A stretch of DNA of 64,000 nt, from assembly GCF_009831765.1 (NCBI RefSeq), contig NZ_WSSB01000009.1:62001-126000 (forward strand), written 5' to 3'. Positions 17,093 through 25,374 of this stretch are shown piece by piece (the first letter of the stretch is position 1; every line of letters begins with the position of its first letter). Under the pieces are notes generated by a model. It was given only the letters and a program-made list of their open reading frames with translations, did no database searches and was not told the DNA's origin. Origin of the DNA: Craterilacuibacter sinensis. Its GTDB lineage: Bacteria > Pseudomonadota > Gammaproteobacteria > Burkholderiales > Chromobacteriaceae. Both the position numbers and the translations under genes were made by a program.

Positions 17093-17968
17093 TCAAAAAA
17101 CCGGATGTTGCAGATCAAGGAGCCGTGCCGGCAGGCCCGCCTCGTGCCGGTAAGCCTCTTCGCCGCCGGCGATATAGCGCGCACGGTAAGCCTCCCAGCC
17201 GCCATCTTCTGTCGCCGCAGCGGCGTAGGTTTTCATATGCGCCAGATCCCAGCCGTAGTCGGGGTTGTTGAGCGTCGGGTGCGCGCCGCCGGGCGCATGC
17301 ACCACCCCCGTCACCAGATAGCGCTCGAACAGATTGGCTTTCGCCTCGGAGGCGGTCAGCGAGAACTTGTCTTGCAGACGCTCGCAGCTGACAAAGCTCT
17401 CTTTGGCCGCGCGGGCAAACAGAGCGTCGAAGTAGGCGTCACGGCCGGTAATCAGGGTATTGCCCCAGCGGTCGGCGTCATTCACATGCAGCAAGGCCAC
17501 GTCCAGTTCCAGCGCAGGCATCGCCAGCAACACCTCGCCGTCGTCGTAGGGCGAGGCGATCGTCTTGATTTCGGGGTTTTTCGCCAGCACGTCGGTGGCG
17601 AGGCCACAGCGCGTGGGCAAAAACGGCAGGCGCATGCCGGCGGCGCGCAAGCCCCACTCCAGCATGCCCTCGTCCAGCTCCATCAATTCCAGCATGCCCG
17701 CTTCGCGCGCCTTGCGGTAGAACGGTTCCAGCGGGATCGCGTCCATGGTGACAAAGCCGAACACCAGTTTTTTCACCTTGCCGGCGGCGCACAGCATGCC
17801 GACTTCCGGGCCGCCATAGGCCACCACGGTCAGGTCGGTCACGTCCGAGCGCAGGATCTCGCGCACGATGGCCATCGGCTTGCGCCGCGGGCCCCAGCCG
17901 CCGATACCGATGGTCATCCCCGATTTGATACGCCCCGCTACCGCCGCGAGCGTCATTTCCTTGTTCAT
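17093..17968 (-). CDS. ipdA: Steroid ring C hydrolase, alpha subunit (IpdA)
   Basis: This 291-residue subunit partners IpdB in opening ring C of COCHEA-CoA. The N-terminal glycine-rich loop SGMTIGIGGWGPRRKPMAIV and the segments DLTVVAYGGPEVGMLCAAGK, GFVTMDAIPLEPFYRKAR, ELDEGMLEWGLRAAGMRLPF and LHVNDADRWGNT are characteristic. Its start overlaps the tesB stop codon by ATGA, which implies translational coupling with the extradiol dioxygenase. The corresponding Comamonas gene is scdL1, which also follows tesB. I see no truncation or frameshift. Confidence 0.9.
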   Translation of the reverse strand: MNKEMTLAAVAGRIKSGMTIGIGGWGPRRKPMAIVREILRSDVTDLTVVAYGGPEVGMLCAAGKVKKLVFGFVTMDAIPLEPFYRKAREAGMLELMELDEGMLEWGLRAAGMRLPFLPTRCGLATDVLAKNPEIKTIASPYDDGEVLLAMPALELDVALLHVNDADRWGNTLITGRDAYFDALFARAAKESFVSCERLQDKFSLTASEAKANLFERYLVTGVVHAPGGAHPTLNNPDYGWDLAHMKTYAAAATEDGGWEAYRARYIAGGEEAYRHEAGLPARLLDLQHPVF

Positions 17969-18873
17969 GCCGCGTCCTTTTTTTCGTTGAAGCCGACACT
18001 GAAGTCGTGCCCCCAAATACTGACCTCGGTTGCCTCGAACACCGTATGCCGCTCCCAGTCGCACACCAGGCCGCCGTAACCGTATTCGAGTGCGAAGGTC
18101 GACGGCGTCTGCATGTAAAAGGAGGTCATCTTGTCGTTCAGGTGCTGGCCCAGCGTCGCCATCTGCTTGACGCCGTGTTGCTGCATGCGGTCGTGGGCAC
18201 GACCGACATCGCTCATGCCCGGCACTTCCAGCATGATGTGCACACAACCCTCGGGCGACGGAAAACCGGCCAGCGCCAGGCTGTGATGGCGGCCGTTGGC
18301 GCAGTGCAGGAAATGGATGGGAATGGCCGGCGCCGACGGGTCGGGACGGAAGTTGAAGATGTCCGACACGCCAAAACCCAGCACCTTGGTAAAGAATTCC
18401 AGCGTGGCGTCGAAATTGAGCGCCGGCAGCACAGTGTGCCCCAGCCCCATCTCGCCGGTTACGAAGTACGGCACGCCCTGCGGCGAGGCAAAGGGGCGCG
18501 CATCCAGTTGCGGGCCCCAGAAGAATTCGTGACGGTTGCCCGAAGGATCGGTGACCCGCGCCAGCGCATTGACCTTGCGCGATGTGCAAAGTATTTCGTT
18601 TGCCAGCTCGAATGGGATACCGGCACGGTCGAGCACCAGTTGCAGTTCCTTGAACGCTTCCTTGCCGGCAAGCTCCCAGCCCGAAGCCAGATAGCGGTCT
18701 TCATGCCCCTGCTCAACCAGAATGCGGTAAGGACGCGCATCGAGCTTGACAGAGACCCCGCCCTCGTCCGTCGTGCTTGCCATCGCACCCAACACATCAT
18801 GCGCGTAGCGCACCCAGCGCGCCGGGTCGCGACACTGTGCCACCACATACGCCAAAGACCTGATTTCAACCAT
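17965..18873 (-). CDS. tesB: 3,4-DHSA extradiol (meta-cleavage) dioxygenase
   Basis: This 302-residue type I extradiol dioxygenase (TesB/HsaC) cleaves the aromatised ring A of 3,4-dihydroxy-seco-steroids. Two vicinal-oxygen-chelate domains are visible (about 5-120 and 140-270). The iron ligands are predicted as His146 in GLGHTVLP, His212 in EGCVHIML and Glu263 in FALEYGYGG, close to positions 145, 215 and 266 known in HsaC. The start at 18873 has GAGGAGG 5 bases upstream. It is the first gene of a five-gene minus operon (tesB, ipdA, ipdB, hydratase, ipdC), divergent from tesD with a predicted operator between them. Confidence 0.93.
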   Translation of the reverse strand: MVEIRSLAYVVAQCRDPARWVRYAHDVLGAMASTTDEGGVSVKLDARPYRILVEQGHEDRYLASGWELAGKEAFKELQLVLDRAGIPFELANEILCTSRKVNALARVTDPSGNRHEFFWGPQLDARPFASPQGVPYFVTGEMGLGHTVLPALNFDATLEFFTKVLGFGVSDIFNFRPDPSAPAIPIHFLHCANGRHHSLALAGFPSPEGCVHIMLEVPGMSDVGRAHDRMQQHGVKQMATLGQHLNDKMTSFYMQTPSTFALEYGYGGLVCDWERHTVFEATEVSIWGHDFSVGFNEKKDAA

Positions 18874-18944
18874 CACTGCCTCCTCTGCATCGCGATGCCC
18901 ATGCGGGCAATTGCAAGGATTGTGCGATGGCGCGCAAGCGGCAA

Positions 18945-18960
18945 CATCGTCCATCCGGAC
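18945..18960 (-). promoter_or_regulatory. Predicted steroid-regulon operator (tesB / tesD)
   Basis: An exact CATCGTCC-N5-GAC copy lies between the divergent tesB and tesD genes, 72 bp from the tesB start and within the shared 267-base control region. It includes the decamer ACATCGTCCA. Confidence 0.6.
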
Positions 18961-19140
18961 GGTCTGCAGGGCATGCAGTTCAAACGTGGCGACTGCAATG
19001 GCAAACGATAAAGCAGGCGCGTCCAATTACTGGAATGCATCTCTGCACTAGCCTGCCGCACCCGCGCCTAAGCCAATCAGACGATTCAGCATGCGTGGCC
19101 GCGGGTAACACTGACGCGTCAACAGCCAAGGTGAGGCCTT

Positions 19141-19986
19141 ATGCACGTCCATCCTTCCCCCATTCCCGAGGGCCGCTTCGTCACCCTGCCTGACGGGCTC
19201 AAGCTGCACTACCACGACGAAGGCACAGGCTTGCCGGTGTTGTGGCTGCACGGTAGCGGCCCAGGTGCCAGCGGCTACAGCAACTTCAAGGGCAATGTGC
19301 CGGCCTTTAGCGCTGCAGGCTACCGCTCGCTGGTGCTCGATCTGCCCGGCTTCGGCCTGTCGGACAAGCCGGACAATGTCGATTACGACCTCGACTTCTT
19401 CGTCGCCAAGGTGGCCGCCTTTCTCGAAGCCGTCGGCGTGACGCGCTGCGCGGTACTGGGCAACTCGCTGGGCGGCGCCATTGCGCTGGGTCTGGCACTC
19501 AAACACAGCGAACTGGTCTCTGCGCTGATTCTGATGGCCCCCGGCGGCGTCGAAGAACGCGAGACCTATTTCGCCATGGCCGGCATCCAGCGCATGGTCG
19601 AGACCTATAGCAAGGGGCCGATGGGGCCGGCCGAGATGCGTCACGTGATGACGCTGCAGCTGTTTGACCCGGCGCTACTGTCCGACGAACTGATTGCCGA
19701 ACGTGCCGCCATCGCCCCGTCGCAACCGAAAAACCTGTTTTCCACCATGCGTGTGCCGAACATGACGCAGCGCCTGGCCGAGCTTGCCTGCCCGGTGTTC
19801 GGCTTCTGGGGCCAGGACGACCAGTTCAACCCGGTGTCCGGGGTGATGAAGTTTCTCGCGCACACGCCCGATGTGCGCTTTACCGTGCTCAACCGCTGCG
19901 GCCACTGGGTGCAGGTCGAGCACCGCGAACTCTTCAACCGCCAGTGTCTCGATTTCCTCAAGGAGCAAGCATGCCCACAGCCCTGA
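19141..19986 (+). CDS. tesD: 4,5:9,10-diseco meta-cleavage product hydrolase
   Basis: This 281-residue alpha/beta hydrolase (TesD/HsaD) hydrolyses the C-C bond of the ring A meta-cleavage product (4,9-DSHA), giving a 2-hydroxydienoate and the C/D-ring propanoate HIP. It has LHGSGPGASGYSNFKGNVPA at the oxyanion site, the nucleophile elbow LGNSLGG (Ser109), FWGQDDQFNP with the acid and NRCGHWVQVEH with the catalytic His. These are standard for the BphD-type C-C hydrolases. AAGGTG precedes the start weakly. It begins the plus-strand tesDEFG operon and overlaps tesE by 16 bases. Confidence 0.92.
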   Translation: MHVHPSPIPEGRFVTLPDGLKLHYHDEGTGLPVLWLHGSGPGASGYSNFKGNVPAFSAAGYRSLVLDLPGFGLSDKPDNVDYDLDFFVAKVAAFLEAVGVTRCAVLGNSLGGAIALGLALKHSELVSALILMAPGGVEERETYFAMAGIQRMVETYSKGPMGPAEMRHVMTLQLFDPALLSDELIAERAAIAPSQPKNLFSTMRVPNMTQRLAELACPVFGFWGQDDQFNPVSGVMKFLAHTPDVRFTVLNRCGHWVQVEHRELFNRQCLDFLKEQACPQP

Positions 19987-20762
19987 TTCCGCATCTTGCG
20001 CGCGAGCTCTATCGCGCGCTGCGCGAGCGGCAAACCGTTGCCCCGCTCAAAGCGCGCCACCCTTCTATCTGCATTGAGCAGGCCTACCATATTTCGCAGG
20101 CCATCCTGCGCCTGCGCGAAGGTGACGGCGAGCGCGTGATCGGCAAGAAGATCGGTGTCACCTCCAAGCCAGTGCAGGACATGCTGGGCGTGCACCAGCC
20201 CGACTTCGGCTTTTTGACCGACCGCATGCAGCTCGCTGACGGCAGCACGGTCAGCCTCGCCGGCAGCGGCCTGATCCAGCCGCGCGCCGAAGGCGAGATC
20301 GCCTTCTTCCTCAAGCACGACCTCACCGGCCCCGGCGTCACGCGCGAGCAAGTACTCGCGGCCACCGCCTGGGTGGCGCCCTGCTTCGAGATCGTCGACT
20401 CGCGCATCGCCAACTGGCAGATCGCGATCGAAGACACCGTCGCCGACAACGCCAGCTGCGGCGTGTTCGTGGTGGGGGACGCACGCGTGGACCCGGCCAC
20501 GCTGGATCTGGCGGCCTTGCGCATGGATATCGAAAAAAACGGCGTGCACGCCGCCAGCGGCCTGGGCTCGGCGGTGCAAGGCCACCCGGCCGAAGCGGTG
20601 GCATGGCTGGCCAACACCCTGGGCGAATTCGGCATCGCGCTCAAGGCTGGCGAAGTGATCCTGTCCGGTTCGCTCGCGCCCTTGCTGCCGATTGTTGCCG
20701 GCGACCGTTTCAGCATGCAGATCGAGGGGCTGGGCGGCGCGTCCATCGCCTTTAGCGAATAA
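19971..20762 (+). CDS. tesE: 2-hydroxyhexa-2,4-dienoate hydratase
   Basis: This 263-residue enzyme of the MhpD/TesE family hydrates the dienoate released by TesD to 4-hydroxy-2-oxohexanoate. It has the metal and substrate segments [41 protein letters not shown] and [11 protein letters not shown], and the C-terminal [18 protein letters not shown]. The start at 19971 has AAGGAG 5 bases upstream and lies inside the end of tesD; a further upstream ATG would be deeper in tesD and lacks such a site. The order tesD-E-F-G is that of the Comamonas cluster. Confidence 0.92.
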   Translation: MPTALIPHLARELYRALRERQTVAPLKARHPSICIEQAYHISQAILRLREGDGERVIGKKIGVTSKPVQDMLGVHQPDFGFLTDRMQLADGSTVSLAGSGLIQPRAEGEIAFFLKHDLTGPGVTREQVLAATAWVAPCFEIVDSRIANWQIAIEDTVADNASCGVFVVGDARVDPATLDLAALRMDIEKNGVHAASGLGSAVQGHPAEAVAWLANTLGEFGIALKAGEVILSGSLAPLLPIVAGDRFSMQIEGLGGASIAFSE

Positions 20763-20788
20763 GCCCCCGCGACTATCAGGAGAAAACC

Positions 20789-21691
20789 ATGAACAAGATC
20801 AAGTGTGCACTGATAGGTTCGGGCAATATCGGCACCGACCTGTTGTACAAAATCAAACGCAGCGAAGTGCTGGAGCCGGTATGGCTGGTCGGCATCGACC
20901 CCGACTCCGAAGGTCTCGCGCGGGCGCGCGAAATGGGCATCAAGACCACCGCCGATGGCATCGCAGGCCTGCTGCCGCATATCCAGGCCGACGGTATCCG
21001 CATCGCTTTTGACGCCACCAGCGCCTATGTGCACAAGGCCAATTCGGACGCGCTGACTGCGCTCGGGGTCAAGGTCATCGACCTCACTCCGGCCGCCATC
21101 GGCCCCTATTGCGTGCCGCCGGTCAACCTGGCCGCGCATCTGGACGCCAACGAGCCCAACGTCAATATGGTGACCTGCGGCGGGCAGGCCACCATTCCCA
21201 TGGTGTATGCGGTCAGCCGCGTACAGAGCGTGGCCTACGGCGAGATCGTCGCCACCGTGTCCAGCCGCTCGGCAGGGCCCGGCACGCGCAAGAATATCGA
21301 CGAATTCACCCGAACCACCGCCGGGGCGGTGCAAAGCGTGGGCGGTGCGCGCGAAGGCAAGGCCATCATCATCCTCAACCCGGCCGAGCCGCCCTTGATC
21401 ATGCGCGACACCATCCACTGCCTGACCGACAAGACGCCGGACGAGGCCGCCATCACCCGCTCGGTGCATGCGATGGTCGATGCGGTGCAAAAGTATGTGC
21501 CCGGTTATCGCCTGGTCAACGGGCCGGTATTCGACGGCAAGCGCGTCTCCATCTACCTCGAAGTCGCCGGCCTTGGCGACTACTTGCCGCGCTACGCCGG
21601 CAATCTCGACATCATGACCGCTGCCGCTGCCAGCACCGCCGAAGCCTTCGCGCGGCGCATGCTGAAAAACGACAAACTCGCGACTGTTTAA
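20789..21691 (+). CDS. tesF: Acetaldehyde/propionaldehyde dehydrogenase (acylating)
   Basis: This 300-residue NAD- and CoA-dependent aldehyde dehydrogenase (TesF/HsaG) turns propanal from the aldolase into propionyl-CoA. It has the Rossmann motif [15 protein letters not shown], the catalytic Cys in [39 protein letters not shown] and the C-terminal [19 protein letters not shown]. It normally forms a channelled complex with the aldolase encoded by the next gene, whose start is 11 bases away. AGGAG precedes the start. Confidence 0.93.
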   Translation: MNKIKCALIGSGNIGTDLLYKIKRSEVLEPVWLVGIDPDSEGLARAREMGIKTTADGIAGLLPHIQADGIRIAFDATSAYVHKANSDALTALGVKVIDLTPAAIGPYCVPPVNLAAHLDANEPNVNMVTCGGQATIPMVYAVSRVQSVAYGEIVATVSSRSAGPGTRKNIDEFTRTTAGAVQSVGGAREGKAIIILNPAEPPLIMRDTIHCLTDKTPDEAAITRSVHAMVDAVQKYVPGYRLVNGPVFDGKRVSIYLEVAGLGDYLPRYAGNLDIMTAAAASTAEAFARRMLKNDKLATV

Positions 21692-21702
21692 GGAATACTG
21701 CC

Positions 21703-22746
21703 ATGAACCTTTCCGGCAAGAAAATCACCGTCCACGACATGACGCTGCGCGACGGCATGCACCCCAAGCGCCACCAGATTTCGCTTACGCAGATGGTCGA
21801 CATCGCACGCGGGCTGGATGAGGCCGGCGTGCCGCTGATCGAAGTCACCCACGGCGATGGCTTGGGTGGCGCCTCGGTCAACTACGGTTTTCCGGCACAC
21901 TCGGACGCCGAATACATCGGCGCCGTCGTCGAAACCGTCAAACAGGCCAAGGTTTCGGCGCTGCTCTTGCCCGGCATCGGCACCGTCGACCACCTGAAAA
22001 TGGCGTTCGACCTGGGGGTGAACACCATCCGCATCGCCACCCACTGCACCGAGGCCGATGTGTCCGAACAGCATATCGGTGCCGCGCGCAAGCTGGGCAT
22101 GGATACTGTCGGCTTTCTGATGATGGCGCATATGAATACCCCCGAGGGGCTGGCGCGCCAGGGCAAGCTGATGGAAAGCTATGGCGCCAACTGCATCTAT
22201 ATCACCGACTCGGCCGGCTATATGCTGCCGGAGGATGTGAAGGCGCGCATCGCTGCACTGCGCGCCGTGCTGGACCCGGCCACCGAGATCGGCTTTCACG
22301 GCCACCACAACCTGGCGATGGGCATCGCCAACTCGCTTGCCGCCATCGAAGAAGGCGCCACCCGCATCGATGCCGCGGCGGCGGGCCTGGGCGCAGGGGC
22401 CGGCAATACGCCAATGGAAGTGCTGATTGCAGTGTGCCAGCGCATGGGAATCGAGACCGGCGTCGACCTGTTCAAAATATCGGACGTGGCCGAAGACAGG
22501 GTGATCCCCATCATCGATTTCCCGATCCGCATCGACCGCGACGCGCTGACTCTGGGTTATGCCGGCGTCTACGGCTCCTTCCTGTTGTTCGCCAAGCGCG
22601 CCGAGAAGAAGTACGGCGTGCCGGCGCGCGAAATCCTGCTCGAACTGGGCCGGCGCGGCATGGTCGGCGGGCAGGAAGACATGATCGAAGACACCGCCAT
22701 CAATATGGCGCGCGAACGGCAAGCGCGCACACAGGCCACCTGCTAA
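21703..22746 (+). CDS. tesG: 4-hydroxy-2-oxohexanoate aldolase
   Basis: This 347-residue class II aldolase (TesG/HsaF) splits 4-hydroxy-2-oxohexanoate into pyruvate and propanal. It has an HMGL-like TIM barrel with [18 protein letters not shown] (metal Asp and catalytic Arg), [17 protein letters not shown] and the metal-binding [15 protein letters not shown], followed by the C-terminal communication domain that docks the dehydrogenase ([19 protein letters not shown]). It is translationally close to tesF and completes the lower meta-cleavage branch. Confidence 0.93.
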   Translation: MNLSGKKITVHDMTLRDGMHPKRHQISLTQMVDIARGLDEAGVPLIEVTHGDGLGGASVNYGFPAHSDAEYIGAVVETVKQAKVSALLLPGIGTVDHLKMAFDLGVNTIRIATHCTEADVSEQHIGAARKLGMDTVGFLMMAHMNTPEGLARQGKLMESYGANCIYITDSAGYMLPEDVKARIAALRAVLDPATEIGFHGHHNLAMGIANSLAAIEEGATRIDAAAAGLGAGAGNTPMEVLIAVCQRMGIETGVDLFKISDVAEDRVIPIIDFPIRIDRDALTLGYAGVYGSFLLFAKRAEKKYGVPAREILLELGRRGMVGGQEDMIEDTAINMARERQARTQATC

Positions 22747-22845
22747 GCCTGCACCTTGCAGCCCTGCTGCCTGATGGCGCGGGGCTGCTGCACACGATGC
22801 CAAATCTCGCGCCTGCCGTGCGCGCCTGAACCGGGAGCCTGCCTG

Positions 22846-24057
22846 ATGCCACCCATGACCTCCCAGCTGACCCGCCCGATGTGGGGCGCGATGCTGGCCG
22901 CGAGTTTCGCCTCGACCATAGGCGGCTTGCCCTTCAATGCGCTGCCCATCCTCCTGGGCACGCTTTCCGACAGCTTCAGGCTCGGTGCCGCCGCTACCGG
23001 CTTGCTGGGTTCAAGCTGCTTTGCCGGCTACCTGCTGGGCACCTTGCTGTCCGCGCTCTATATGGACAAGTTCAACTGGCCATGGCTGACGCGACTGTCG
23101 GCGCTGGGCGCCGCCGGCGCGCTGTTGCTGTCCTCGCAGTTGCCGCTGTGGTTCCAGTATCCGCTGTGGGCGCTGGTCGGCTTTTTTGCCGCGCTGATGA
23201 CCTGCCTGGGGCTGCGCATCATGGGTGCGCTGCCGGACAAGGAGCGTGCGCTATCGCTGAGACTGGCCGTCGAACTGGCGGTGACCTCGGCCGTACTGTT
23301 CGCGTTGCCGCCGCTTGTCATCGCCCGCTGGCACTACCCGGGGCTGGTGCTGGCGCTATCGGCCATCATCCTGCTGCTATCGCTCTCCAGCCTGAAGTTG
23401 CCACGGCGCGACGCACTGCCCGGTACCCGTGCCGGTGGCGACGCGCGCAGCATCGCCGACTCGCTGCGCCTGCCATGGCCGGCCTTTGCCGCACTGGCGT
23501 GCTTTTTTGTCTACGGCACCGGCCAGATCGGGCTGTGGGCATTTCTCGAACGCATCGGCCACAGCCATGCGTTAAGCGCGTCCGAACTGGGGCTCACCTT
23601 TGCCGTGCTCAAGCTGCTGGGCGGCGCCGCCGCCGGCTCGCTGATTCTGGTCGGTGAACGCCTGGGCTACCGATTACCGCACGGCATCGTGCTCTTGGTG
23701 ATTGCCGCCGGCCTGTTCTTGATGAGCCAGGGTGGTTTTGCCGGCTTCGCCATCGGCGCCTGGGTATGGGAAGCCGGCTTCACCTGGGGCTGTATCTACC
23801 AGACCGCCGCCATCGCCCGGCTGGATGCGTCCGGGCGTTCGGTGATGCTGATTCCGGCGGCGTTTGCACTGGCGGCCATGCTGGGGCCGGGACTCGCCGG
23901 CTTTCTGTCTGCCAGCGGTTTTGCCCCGCTTTACCTGCTGGCTGCCGCCACCGCCCTGCTGCCCGTTGCCGTTTACACCCTGTTCCTCGCGCGACGCATG
24001 ACCCAGCCCACCGCCCCGCAAGCCGGCGATGTGGCCCAGGTAGCCGATGTACTCTGA
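22846..24057 (+). CDS. MFS transporter
   Basis: This 403-residue inner-membrane protein has about twelve hydrophobic segments and looks like a major facilitator. Visible features are an N-terminal FASTIGGLPFNALPILLGTL, an acidic-basic loop after TM2-3 (YMDKFNWPWLTRLSALG), and a long central loop around LKLPRRDALPGTRAGGDARS between the two six-helix halves. The start at 22846 has GGGAG upstream. It directly follows tesG without a terminator, so it is probably cotranscribed with the meta-cleavage genes. Uptake or export of a steroid or an acidic degradation intermediate is the likely role, but the substrate is unknown. Confidence 0.8.
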   Translation: MPPMTSQLTRPMWGAMLAASFASTIGGLPFNALPILLGTLSDSFRLGAAATGLLGSSCFAGYLLGTLLSALYMDKFNWPWLTRLSALGAAGALLLSSQLPLWFQYPLWALVGFFAALMTCLGLRIMGALPDKERALSLRLAVELAVTSAVLFALPPLVIARWHYPGLVLALSAIILLLSLSSLKLPRRDALPGTRAGGDARSIADSLRLPWPAFAALACFFVYGTGQIGLWAFLERIGHSHALSASELGLTFAVLKLLGGAAAGSLILVGERLGYRLPHGIVLLVIAAGLFLMSQGGFAGFAIGAWVWEAGFTWGCIYQTAAIARLDASGRSVMLIPAAFALAAMLGPGLAGFLSASGFAPLYLLAAATALLPVAVYTLFLARRMTQPTAPQAGDVAQVADVL

Positions 24058-24080
24058 CGCACAGCCAAGACACACATTTA

Positions 24081-24096
24081 GTCTGCCCGGACGATG
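24081..24096 (+). promoter_or_regulatory. Predicted steroid-regulon operator (side-chain operon)
   Basis: GTC-N5-GGACGATG is the reverse complement of the motif CATCGTCC-N5-GAC and lies about 60 bp upstream of the thiolase start at 24155. The extended flank TTTAGTC is shared with the copy at 60376. The site falls in the 97-base gap after the MFS gene, suggesting a new transcription start here. Confidence 0.6.
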
Positions 24097-24154
24097 ACCC
24101 ACACGGCATGCACCAGGCAGTATGATGACAGCAATAAGAACCCGGGAGACAGTA

Positions 24155-25363
24155 ATGACGCAGGCTTACATTTTCGACCATGTGCGCACGCCGCGCGGCA
24201 AGGGCAAGGCTGACGGCGCGCTTGCCGAGGTCACCCCGACGGCACTTGCCGCACAGACCCTCAAGGCGCTTGCCACACGTAACGAACTGGACACCCGGCA
24301 GGTGGAAGACGTGACCCTCGGTTGCGTGGTTGCCGTCGGCGAACAAGGCGGCAATATCGCCCGCATCGCGACCCTGGCAGCCGGATTTGACGAGTCTGTT
24401 CCCGGTGTGCAGGTCAACCGCTATTGCGCCTCCGGCCTCGAGGCGGTCAACCAGAGTGCAGCCAAGGTGATGGCTGGCCAGGCGCAGCTTGTCATCGCCG
24501 GCGGCGTCGAGAGCATGAGCCGCGTACCGATGGGGGCTGACGGCGGCAGCTGGGCCATCGACCCGGCGGTCGCCTTTCACACCCGCTTTGTGATGCAGGG
24601 CGTCTCTGCCGACCTTCTGGCGAGCAAATACGGCTACAGCCGGCACGAGCTTGACGCCTACGCCGCCGAAAGCCACCGCCGCGCGGCGCAAGCCTGGGCC
24701 GAAGGCCGCTTTAAACGCTCGATCGTGCCGGTGACCGACATCCTCGGCCTGACGCTGCTCTCGAACGACGAAACCATCCGTCCCGGCACCAGTGTCGAGA
24801 GCTTGGGCGCACTCAAGCCCGCCTTCGCCCAGATGGGCGAGCAGGCCGGTTTTGACGCGCTGGCGCTACAACGCTACCCGGATGTGGAAAAGGTCCGCCA
24901 CCTGCACCACGCCGGCAACAGCTCAGGCATCGTCGACGGCGCGTGCGCGCTGCTGATCGGCTCACTGGAAGCCGGCCGCGCACTGGGACTCACCCCCCGC
25001 GCGCGCATCAGAAGCTTCGCCAGCATCGGCTCCGAACCGACCATCATGCTCACCGGCCCGTCATTCGCTGCCGAGCGCGCGCTGAAAAATGCCGGCATGC
25101 GCGCAGCCGACATCGACCTGTGGGAGCTGAACGAGGCATTCTCGGCGGTGGTGCTGCGCTTCATGCAAGCGATGGACGTCGCGCACGACAAGATCAACGT
25201 CAATGGCGGTGCCATCGCCATGGGCCACCCGCTGGGTGCAACCGGTGCGATGATATTGGGCACCCTGCTGGACGAGATGGAGCGCCGCGGCGACGCCACC
25301 GGCCTCGCAACCTTATGCGTCGGTGCCGGCATGGGCATCGCCACCGTTATCGAACGCGTCTGA
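24155..25363 (+). CDS. Acetyl-CoA C-acyltransferase (thiolase)
   Basis: This 402-residue thiolase begins the plus-strand side-chain operon. The nucleophile is Cys91 in QVNRYCASGLEAVN. The His motif is NGGAIAMGHPLGATG and the second Cys is in LATLCVGAGMGIATVIERV. It should thiolytically cleave a 3-oxo steroid acyl-CoA made by the FadB encoded 11 bases downstream, as FadA-FadB pairs do. GGGAG precedes the start at 24155. The segment IGSEPTIMLTGPSFAAERAL differs from FadA6, so the two thiolases probably handle different substrates. Confidence 0.87.
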   Translation: MTQAYIFDHVRTPRGKGKADGALAEVTPTALAAQTLKALATRNELDTRQVEDVTLGCVVAVGEQGGNIARIATLAAGFDESVPGVQVNRYCASGLEAVNQSAAKVMAGQAQLVIAGGVESMSRVPMGADGGSWAIDPAVAFHTRFVMQGVSADLLASKYGYSRHELDAYAAESHRRAAQAWAEGRFKRSIVPVTDILGLTLLSNDETIRPGTSVESLGALKPAFAQMGEQAGFDALALQRYPDVEKVRHLHHAGNSSGIVDGACALLIGSLEAGRALGLTPRARIRSFASIGSEPTIMLTGPSFAAERALKNAGMRAADIDLWELNEAFSAVVLRFMQAMDVAHDKINVNGGAIAMGHPLGATGAMILGTLLDEMERRGDATGLATLCVGAGMGIATVIERV

Positions 25364-25374
25364 GAGGGCGGATC